DNA of 64,000 nt from contig JBFMHF010000017.1 of NCBI GenBank assembly GCA_040752975.1, positions 1 to 64,000 on the forward strand. The letters are read 5' to 3'. Origin of the DNA: JADLDB01 sp040752975. Its GTDB lineage: Bacteria; Myxococcota; Myxococcia; Myxococcales; Myxococcaceae. Below are positions 25,999 to 34,700 of the stretch, piece by piece. The position numbers and the translations under genes were made by a program. A model generated the notes under the pieces. The model ran no database searches. It had not been told where the DNA came from and saw nothing but the letters and a program-made list of their open reading frames with translations. Every line of letters starts with the position of its first letter. Position 1 is the first letter of the stretch.

Positions 25999-28900
25999 TT
26001 CTCGTGCGCCCCGGTGACGATCACCCGCATACCCGCGCCGCGGCCGCGGACTTCTTCCCGGTACATCAGCTCGGCCCATGGCGGCGGGTGGACGAAGCTG
26101 CCCTCGCTCGACGCGCGCACGCGGAAGTGGAAGGTGAAGGTCCCGGCGGGCAGCTCCGTGAAGTAGTAGCGCACCTCCGAGTCGAGGCGCTGCACGTACG
26201 TCGCGTTCAACGAGTCCGCCTGCGAGGGCCGCGCGTCACTCCCGCTCGTCTCCAGGTTGGGGTTGAGCGGCTCCAGCCCCGCCGCGAAGGGCACCACCAG
26301 GGCGACGTGGTGTCGGGGCGCGTCGTTCACCAGGCGCGCGTGCACCTCCAGCACCTCACCTTGAGGCACCGAGAGCGCCGTACCGGCCTTGTCCTCGTGG
26401 TGCGTCGCCGCGGAGCCGTCCGAGTGCAGCCAGGTGAGGGAACGCGAGACGATGAGGCCCTGCTTCTTCGCCTCGACGAGATCGCCCGGGCTCGCTGGCA
26501 GGTACACCTGCTGCACCCGCACTCCCACCGGCCCGCCCGCCACCGTCACCGTGAGCGGCGTGTCGTTGGCGCTGACCCGCCGCGCGGCCTTCTTCGTTTC
26601 GTCCAGGGTGAGGCTGCCCAGCGTCTTCACGTCGATGCTCGTCTTCGGCTGCGGCGTGGACGACTTCTCCAGGTACACGCCCATCGCCGCGATGGCCCGC
26701 CGGTTGTCGTGCGTGGTGCCGAAGCCGTACGTGGCCGAGCCGCGGGACACCAGGGCGTCGCGCAAGAGCACGTGGCGCTCGTCCTTCGGATCGACGCGCA
26801 ACAGCGCCTCCCACACCGCGGCGGTGGTGGCCGCGCTCGAGCCCAGGTACAGCCCGCTCCACGCCGAGCGATCTCCGCGGATCCCGTCGAACACCTTCTC
26901 GCCCTTCACCAGCTTGAAGACGACCGAGTCCCACAACTCCTCCTCGAGCGTCTTCAGGTTGGAGGTGAAGGTGGACGGCTTCTCGCTCATCGCGCTGGTG
27001 AGATCCGCGAGGCTGACGGTGTCCATCTTCTTCCGCTGCGCGAACAGCTCGACCAGGTAGTTCTCGTCCAGCTGCCCCACGCGCCCCAGCGCCCGCAGGG
27101 CCGAGGTCTGCTGGTTGTACCGGTAGTCCGCCCACAGGCCGGTGAAGTCGGTGCGCAGTACGCGCTTCAAGGCATCGACGGCCTTCTGCTGCACCGCCGC
27201 GTCCACGGGCAGCCCCGCCTTCTTCGCCGCGGCCATGAACTCCACGCCCTGCGCGGTGAGCGCGACGTCTCCCTTCGCGCCGGGCCAGTAGCTGAAGAAG
27301 CCGGCCTCGTCCTGGTGCTGCTTGAGCTCCTCGAGGATCCGCTTCGTCGACGCCTGGATCTGCGGCGTGAAGCGCGTGTCCAGCTCCAGCTTCTTCAAGA
27401 GCCCGCCGAGCGCGAGATCGGGTGACACCTGGCTCATGCGCTGCTCGAGGCACCCGTGGGGGTAGGCCGACAGGTACTCGAGGCCCGAGGCGAGCTCGAG
27501 CAACCCCGGCTGCGCGCTGAAGGTGAGCGTCTGCGTCGCGGTGCCCGCCCGCGGCTTCTCGGGGAAGTCCTTGAGCGTCGTGGACCCCGGCTGCAGCGTG
27601 GTGAAGAACGCCGTCTTCTCCTCGCGGCGATCGGGCAGGAGCGGCAGCTGCACCTCGAAGGCGTCGCCGGCCTTGTCCGACAGGCGCGTCACGTCCACCC
27701 GCACGGTGAGGCTCTGCGGCTTCGTGGTGGCGACCGACTTCACCGTCACTGGCGTCAGCACCGACAGCGCCTTGTTCGCCTTGAGCTCGATCTTCTCCTG
27801 CGACTTCGCCTTGCCGTCGATCGCGCCGGCGATCGCGATCTCCACGGAGCCCGCGCCCTCCGCCCCTTCCACCAGCCGCGCCACCGCGCCCGGCCAGAAG
27901 CGATCGCCCATGCGTACGAAGCGGGGGAGCTGCGGCTGCACCAGCACCGGGAGCCGCACCTTGAGCGAACTCTGCTTGTAGCCGAAGCGCGTTGGCCCGG
28001 AAACCGCTACCGCGCGCACGCGGAAGGTCGTCAGATCGTCGGAGAGTTGCACCGGCACCACCAGCTTGCCGCTCGGCGGGACCGTCAGAGTCGCCTGGTA
28101 GTACGGCACCGTCTTGAAGTCCTTGCGGACCTGCCGCTTGCCGCTCTTCGCAGACTCCTCTTCCTCCCCGCCGTCTCCACCGGGCTCTTCTTCCAGTTCC
28201 GCCACCCGCCCCAGCACCAGGTTGCGCGTGTCGCGGATCGAGACGGAGCGCTGGTTGCGCTTGATGAGCCCGGTGAGCGGATCGAGCGGCCCTTCCTTCG
28301 CCAGCGACAGCACCGCCTCGTCCACCAGCCACAGCGTCACCTCGCCCCCCACCGGCCTCTTCTGATCGTCGGTCAGCGTGATGGTGAAGTCGTGTTTCGT
28401 GCCGGGCCGCGCCTGCTCGGGGTGCTGCACGTTGACGAGGACGGTGTTCTTCGTCGGCTCCACCTGGAGATCGACGCTGGAGGCCACCGTGGCCGGCTTG
28501 TACCGCGCGTCGTCGGCCTTTCCTTCGCCCAGCCGGCCGCGCATCAGCACCACGTGCACCGGGAGGTTGGGCACGAAGCGCTCGCCCACCGGCACGTCGA
28601 TGACCGCGCGGGAGCCGCTGACGTCTTTCCAGAGGTAGCGGTTGCCCTGGGGCTCCTCGATCACCACCAGCGCGCGCGCGGTGAGGAAGGGGGACTGCAC
28701 CACCACGTGCGCCGTCTCGCCGGGAGCGTACGACGGCTTGTCGGGCTTGAGCTCGAAGAGTCCTTCGCGGGACTTCTGCCAGGCCTGCGGAGTGCCGCCG
28801 CCCACGTAGAGATCGGCGGACAGCGTCTGCACCCGGCCCAGCTTGTCGCGAGCGAAGAGCTCCACCACGTACACGCCGGAGTCCTTGATGGGGAAGGCGT

Positions 28901-31703
28901 GCGCCTCCGCCGCCGCGCCAGTGGTGATCGTCTTCTCCGCGACCTGCACGTCCTCCTGCTCCGTCTGGTACTTCGCCTCGCCGGTGGCGAAGGACGTCTC
29001 GCGCAGCGTGGAGTGCCAGACACGGCGGAAGAGGCGGAGGCGGATCTCCTGGCCCTTCACCGGCTTCTCGTCCACGCCCACGGCGACGACTTCAGGCGTC
29101 AGCTCCGTGGCCTTCTCCAGGTAACGGGGGATCTTGAGGCCCATCACGAAGGAAGGCAGCGCCTTCACCTCGGTGGACGTCGTCACCGGCTGCTCGTCGG
29201 GGCCCGTCACCGTCGCCTCGAAGCGGTAGACGCGCGCGGAACCGTCGAGATCGAGCTGCGGATTCACCGTGAGCTCTGCCGCGCCGCTGTCGTCCAGCTC
29301 GCCCTGCTGGCTGGTGATGCCCGGCGAGGATTGTGCGGTGTTGCGCGCGAACTGCGTGGAGGAGGCGAAGAGGAAGCCCTTCATTCCGCGCGGCGCCCAG
29401 TCCCAGGGGCGCTGGGTGACGGTCCAGGCGATCGGCTGGTTCGCCACGTTGCCGCCCGCGTAGTAGCGGGCCACCGCCTTCACCTTGAACGGGCCGTCGT
29501 TGCGCACGCGGGAAGGGCCGGTGAGCTGCACCTCGAAGGTGGGGATCCGGTAGGCCTCGATCTTGAAGCTTCGGCTGGCGAGGTAGTTCTCGGGGGTCTT
29601 GTCGTAGAGCCGCACCGTGAAGTCACCGGTGGGCAGCTCGTCTTCCTTGAAGGTCGCCTCCAGGCCACCCAGCGGCGACTGCTTCACCGTCACCGGCCAG
29701 ACCTGGCCGTCGGGTCCCACCACCTGCAGCCCGAAGCGCTTGAGCTCCACTGGCACCGCGAGCGCGCCGCCGGTCTTGCTGCGGACGAAGGCCTTGATGA
29801 AGACACTCTCTCCAGGCCGGTAGATGGGCCGCTCGGTGAAGACGAAGGCCAAGGTGGTGTCGTTGACCGGCGCGGGCGCGTTGGCCTGCAGCAGCCACGA
29901 CAGCCACGAGTCCGAGGAGGACCAGTGGTTGTTCGCGAAGGACGGCAGCCGCTCGCGGGGGTCGAGCACCAGCACGTCCTCGCCGTTCGTCACCGAGACA
30001 CGGGTGAGCGAGTTCCAGCCCAACGGAGTGAAGGAGACACGCCCCTCGCCGTCGGTCGTCTGGGTGGCGGTGACGGGGCGGTCGTCCTTGCAGCAGCGGC
30101 CCTCCAGCTTCACCACCGCGCCGCGCACCGGCTCGCCGGAGTCGAGCGCGCGCACGTACATCACCGCGCGACCCGTCTCATCCACCGAGGTGATGGAGAG
30201 GTTCGTCACCTGTACGCGCATGAAGGCGCGCTCCGGCTTCCCGGTGAGGCGGCGCAGGCCCACGAGGTAGGTGCCCGGCCGGTTGGCCCCGACCACCGGA
30301 TCCAGCAACGGCCTCAAGTCCAGGCCGAAGGTGGTGGCGCCCGACTTCTCACCCAGCGGGAGCTCGACGAGCCGCGACACCAGCGGACTGCCGAGGAGAC
30401 GCACGTGCTGGCCCAGCTCGCTCGCGTCGATGTAGCCCGGCACCCGGACGTTGGTGCCCGGCTCTTCACCGGGGAAGGGCGGCGCGGACTCCTCGTCGAT
30501 CACCACCGGCGCCGAGGGGAAGGGCCACAGCCCCGCGTGCAGCGGATCGACGCGGAAGATCCGCACGTCCGCCCTGGGCTCGCCGTAGCCGCGCAGAGGC
30601 AGGGTGCGCGGACCGTTCGCCTCGAGGATCGCCGTGCCCTGCTGCCACGCCAGGAACGGCGAGCGCCACCCGAGGTGGAAGAAGACGTCAGCAGGCTTCA
30701 CCTCGCGCAGCGGGCGCTGGGCGTCGTCGCGAATGGGCGCGCTGGCGAGCGCGAGGCGGTACAGCGTGTCGGGCACGAAGCGGCCGATGAGCTGCACCCG
30801 GCTGCCGTACACCTGGAAGCGCAGGTCCGGCACGGCCGGCTCGAGCCGCACCAGCTTGCGCAGCGAGGTCAGCGTGAGATCCGCCACCGGCGCGGTGAAG
30901 ACGAGCTGCGGCAGGTCTCCGCGGTTGCCGCAGGACAGCGCGAGGTCCTTTGGCGTGGACGCGCCGCCGATCAGCGGGAACTCGGAGCTGCCGCAGCGCA
31001 CCGAGGAGAGGCTGAAGGGCGTGCGGGTGGAGACGCGCGCCTGCCACAGCGACGTGCCTTCACTGCCCAGGGCGAGGGACAGGCCGACGACGAGCTGCTT
31101 CCCCTCGGGCACCTCCTCGTCCAGCGTGATGCTCCAGGTGGCGGGATCGCGGTGCGTGGCGCGCGGCAGCGGGGCGAGCGCCCATTGGGTCAGCTTGCGG
31201 GCCGGCGAGTCGCCCAGCCCCGGGAGATCGCGCAGCTCGAGCGACAGCATCTTCTTCAGGGACGCCGCCGGGTACGCCTGTGGAAAGGTGAGCGTCAGCA
31301 CGCGGAAGGGGCGTAAGCCCTCCGTGCCCGGCCCGGGCGACATCGCCGAGGGCGCCGACATCATCGTGGTGAGGATCCGCCGGGTTCCCGCCGCGTCCAC
31401 CTGGAAGCGCGCCAGCGCGGGCCACGGCTCCGCCGGTCGGAACTGCAGCGTGCGCCGGTCCAGCCACACGTAGCCGCCCGGCCACTCGGGGACGAGCTTG
31501 AGCCGCTTCGCCCCATCGTCGGCGTTGGCCTTGTCGCCCACCTGATCCGAGGAGAAGTAGACGGTGATCGGATCGAAGCCGCGCAGGAACTGCTCGGGCA
31601 GGATCTGCTGGCCCTGAGGGCGTTGCCCTTGATCCGCCGGCTGGTACTGGGCCCAGGCGTTCGCGCAGAAGAGCGCCAGCGACAGGTACGCGGCGCGGCT
31701 CAT
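25995..31703 (-). CDS. Bacterial alpha-2-macroglobulin (thioester-containing)
   Basis: A 1902-residue exported protein. The ATG at 31703 starts a signal peptide (AAYLSLALFCANAWA) with no lipobox at the cleavage site, so it is likely soluble or periplasmic. The chain has macroglobulin-type beta domains, an A2M domain near residue 1220 (LTTFRVRAVAVSG) and the thioester motif CLEQ with Cys at about residue 1418 (YPHGCLEQRMSQV), followed by the alpha-helical thioester domain. It should trap attacking proteases covalently. Its ATG overlaps the stop of the giant upstream gene and its stop overlaps the pbpC start, so three genes form one coupled operon. Confidence 0.95.
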   Translation of the reverse strand: MSRAAYLSLALFCANAWAQYQPADQGQRPQGQQILPEQFLRGFDPITVYFSSDQVGDKANADDGAKRLKLVPEWPGGYVWLDRRTLQFRPAEPWPALARFQVDAAGTRRILTTMMSAPSAMSPGPGTEGLRPFRVLTLTFPQAYPAASLKKMLSLELRDLPGLGDSPARKLTQWALAPLPRATHRDPATWSITLDEEVPEGKQLVVGLSLALGSEGTSLWQARVSTRTPFSLSSVRCGSSEFPLIGGASTPKDLALSCGNRGDLPQLVFTAPVADLTLTSLRKLVRLEPAVPDLRFQVYGSRVQLIGRFVPDTLYRLALASAPIRDDAQRPLREVKPADVFFHLGWRSPFLAWQQGTAILEANGPRTLPLRGYGEPRADVRIFRVDPLHAGLWPFPSAPVVIDEESAPPFPGEEPGTNVRVPGYIDASELGQHVRLLGSPLVSRLVELPLGEKSGATTFGLDLRPLLDPVVGANRPGTYLVGLRRLTGKPERAFMRVQVTNLSITSVDETGRAVMYVRALDSGEPVRGAVVKLEGRCCKDDRPVTATQTTDGEGRVSFTPLGWNSLTRVSVTNGEDVLVLDPRERLPSFANNHWSSSDSWLSWLLQANAPAPVNDTTLAFVFTERPIYRPGESVFIKAFVRSKTGGALAVPVELKRFGLQVVGPDGQVWPVTVKQSPLGGLEATFKEDELPTGDFTVRLYDKTPENYLASRSFKIEAYRIPTFEVQLTGPSRVRNDGPFKVKAVARYYAGGNVANQPIAWTVTQRPWDWAPRGMKGFLFASSTQFARNTAQSSPGITSQQGELDDSGAAELTVNPQLDLDGSARVYRFEATVTGPDEQPVTTSTEVKALPSFVMGLKIPRYLEKATELTPEVVAVGVDEKPVKGQEIRLRLFRRVWHSTLRETSFATGEAKYQTEQEDVQVAEKTITTGAAAEAHAFPIKDSGVYVVELFARDKLGRVQTLSADLYVGGGTPQAWQKSREGLFELKPDKPSYAPGETAHVVVQSPFLTARALVVIEEPQGNRYLWKDVSGSRAVIDVPVGERFVPNLPVHVVLMRGRLGEGKADDARYKPATVASSVDLQVEPTKNTVLVNVQHPEQARPGTKHDFTITLTDDQKRPVGGEVTLWLVDEAVLSLAKEGPLDPLTGLIKRNQRSVSIRDTRNLVLGRVAELEEEPGGDGGEEEESAKSGKRQVRKDFKTVPYYQATLTVPPSGKLVVPVQLSDDLTTFRVRAVAVSGPTRFGYKQSSLKVRLPVLVQPQLPRFVRMGDRFWPGAVARLVEGAEGAGSVEIAIAGAIDGKAKSQEKIELKANKALSVLTPVTVKSVATTKPQSLTVRVDVTRLSDKAGDAFEVQLPLLPDRREEKTAFFTTLQPGSTTLKDFPEKPRAGTATQTLTFSAQPGLLELASGLEYLSAYPHGCLEQRMSQVSPDLALGGLLKKLELDTRFTPQIQASTKRILEELKQHQDEAGFFSYWPGAKGDVALTAQGVEFMAAAKKAGLPVDAAVQQKAVDALKRVLRTDFTGLWADYRYNQQTSALRALGRVGQLDENYLVELFAQRKKMDTVSLADLTSAMSEKPSTFTSNLKTLEEELWDSVVFKLVKGEKVFDGIRGDRSAWSGLYLGSSAATTAAVWEALLRVDPKDERHVLLRDALVSRGSATYGFGTTHDNRRAIAAMGVYLEKSSTPQPKTSIDVKTLGSLTLDETKKAARRVSANDTPLTVTVAGGPVGVRVQQVYLPASPGDLVEAKKQGLIVSRSLTWLHSDGSAATHHEDKAGTALSVPQGEVLEVHARLVNDAPRHHVALVVPFAAGLEPLNPNLETSGSDARPSQADSLNATYVQRLDSEVRYYFTELPAGTFTFHFRVRASSEGSFVHPPPWAELMYREEVRGRGAGMRVIVTGAHEK

Positions 31704-34700
31704 GGCGTCACCCCCGCGCGGCGCTTGAAGTCCTCGATCACCTCGTCTGGCACGTCGTTCCTTTCTCCGGACAACCCGAGCAGCACCGGCTTGAAGGCGA
31801 TCGGCGTGGCGCCCGGCCGCGGCGGGTTGCGCACGGTGAGGAGGAAGCGCCCCTTGTCCAGCGAGAGGTACTGCTGGCAGCCGTCGCCGAGCTGCTGGTA
31901 GCCGTCGTTGAAGACGGCGCACTCGAGCAGCTCGCTCCTCGCCGACAGGCCGAGGCCGATCTTCCCCCGGTTGGCCGTGTCGAAGCGGAAGAGCCGCGCC
32001 TCCCCGGGCGCCAGCCATTGCTCCGCGCCGAAGCCCTCCTTGAGCTGCGTCACCGGCTCGGCGGTCCACGTCAGCGTGCCCGCCTGCGCCACGCCGGCGA
32101 AGGGCCGCACCAGGACGCGGTAGGTGCCGGGCGCCAGCACGCGCGCGAGCTCGCAGCCCGTGTCGAGGCCGTCCACCTGCAGGAGATCGTTCCCCCGGAA
32201 GAGGCCGCACACGCCTGACTCGGCCGAGACGCGCACCACGGCCTCTGCGCCCACCACCAGCGTGCGATCGAGTCGACCGCTCTGCAGCGGCACCGCGACG
32301 GAAGGAGACAGCGCCGGCCCCGGCACCACGGGCAGCTCGAGGCCCAGCCGCGCCCACCTCTCCCGCCCGGGCGTGTGCACCATCACCCGCAGCGGGCCGA
32401 CGCCGTGCTCGACCTGCAGCTCGGCCGCGGAGCCCTCGGGGATCTTCACCCGGCAGGAGCCGAGGCGCGTGCCGTCGGTCAATACCACCGTGCAGCCCAG
32501 CGCGCCGTCCACACCCGTCAGCCGCTCGCCCTTCGCCGCGGGGACGGTGAAGCGCAGGCTGCCGGGTTGCCGGGGGCTGGCCTCGAAGAAGCCGGTGAAG
32601 GCCACCGCGCGCGGCGCACTCTCCAGCAGCACCGTCGACGACTCCACCTGGCCCAACGTGGCGACGAAGACGGCGCTGCCGCCCTGGCCGGTGAAGGTGC
32701 ACGACGAGAGATCGCTCGTGGGCGCGCAGAGGTCGAGCGCCGCGCCTGCGTCATCCAGCAGCACGCCCCAGGCGCCCTTCGGCAGCGTCGCCTGGAGCCG
32801 CGCGCGGCTGCCCGACGGCAACGCGAAGCGGCCCACGCCCGAGGGGAAGCTGAGCGTCTTGCGGCCAGGCGCGAGCGGCTCGGCGCGATCCGGCAGCGGC
32901 ACGGCGCGGCGCGTCACGTTCGCTTCCACGCGCTCGTCGACGGGCGCCCAGAGCCGGCTCACGGCCGAGACGCCCACCTTCGCGACGGCGAAGCACGCGT
33001 CGGCGCGGCGCTCGCGCACGGCGCCAGGGCCGTCGAAGGCGCAGGACGGGGCCGCGCGCTCTCCATGCTGTACGCGCGCCTCGAGGAGCAGCAGCGACGG
33101 CCTCGACGCGGTCACCGTCTGGAGAAAGGGGCTGCGGGACAGGCCCAGCGACACCGAAGCGTCCGAAGCGGTCGCGCGGATCTCGTCCAGCGGCAGGGGC
33201 TGGGGGCGCACGCCAGCCACGGCGAAGAGGGTAGGGCCTGCCTCCAGGGAGGTCTCGGGTCCGCACGCGCGGAGGAGGCCCACCGCGTCCGCTGGCAGGC
33301 ACTGCACCTGCGGGCTGGTCCGGTACCGGCCAGCGGAGGGAAGCGTGATGGCGAGGGCACTCTCTCCGGGGACGGCGCCCGGCTTGCCTTCGATGATCGG
33401 CTTGGATCGATAGCCGGTCGCGACCTGCGTGCTGCCGTCGGTGGTCCACACCCGCACCTTGAACTTCTCCAGCTTCGGGCGGACGAGGAGCGCGCAGGTG
33501 CCGACGCGGCTCAGGCGGAACACCACCGCGCCGGCTCCATCTTCCAGCGCGCACGAGATGGGCGTCTTCGAGGTGGACGACAGCGTCAGCTCGTGCACGC
33601 TGTCCTTCTCCGCGAGCGGCACGTCCAGCGTCACCACCGCGGCGCCCAGCGGGAACTTCTGGCCGTCGGCGATCGGCCCCTTCGCGTCGGACGGCGGCAG
33701 AAAGAGGCTCAACTTGGTCTCGCCGTGGGCCTGCGTCTCGGACTCCACCACCAGCGTGTACCGGCCCTGCTTCACCGGCTCGGCCACCGCGCAGTTCCAG
33801 TCGGCGCCGTTCTCGCTGCCCTCCAGCACCCGGCGGCCGTTTCCGTCGAGGAGGCGACAGCGCACGTCGGCCTCCCCTTCGGTGCGCAGTCGCAGCGTGC
33901 CGTCTCTGGGGATGAGGACGGGCACCGTCGACGGCACGGGCAGCGTCCTCGTCATGCCGGGCAGCAGCGTCGCGCTGCCGAGGTGCAGCTGGTACTCGAT
34001 GCCGACGTCGCCGCGCGAGTGCTCCGTCACCAGGCGGTAGCGTCCGGAAGGCAAGGTGATCTTCACGCCCGCGGGAGGAGGCGGCGCCGCCTGGGCCCGG
34101 GCGACCTCCACCGGCGCGGTCTGCGGCGGCTGGTACTCCCCGTCCTCCGAGTACTCGCCCTCGCCCTCGTACTCGGGCGGAGGCGCTTCCTCGGCCTCGC
34201 CCTCGCCCTCGCGCTCCGCTTCGTAGGAGTCGCCTTCGCCCGAGGGCTGCATGGCGGGGATCACCTCCACCGCCTTCGCCGGCTTGTCCTTCTCCAGCCG
34301 GTACACCCGGCCCTGCATGCCGCCCGTCAGCACCACGTCCAGCGTCGTCTCGCCCTCGAGCGTAAAGGTGAACTCGTCCTTCCCGTCGGGCCCGAGGCGG
34401 GCGCGGTACCAGGTGAAGAAGGAGATCGCGTGCGCCTTGTTCCCTTCCAGCACCACCTCTTCTCGCACCCGCTGGAGCTGCGTGTGCCGCATCGACTCCA
34501 CGGTGAGCGGCCACTGCGTCCACAGGTAGGTGCCGGCGCGCATCGAGCGCGTCCCGCTGCAAGAGGAGGGCACCACCTCCACCGGCCAGCCTTCTGGATC
34601 GTCGAGGCGGCACTGCAGTCCGCCCACGCCCTGCGCCGTGGTGGTGAGTGTCCACTGGCCCGCCTGCTTGAGGGTGAGGCGCTGCTGCACCAGCTCGCCG

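Noticed and set aside
27456..31316. 1286-residue open frame on + across the alpha-2-macroglobulin gene
   Set aside because: It is antisense to a gene with clear domain motifs and translates to Arg/His/Gly-rich low-complexity sequence without any family signal; typical GC-rich shadow frame.
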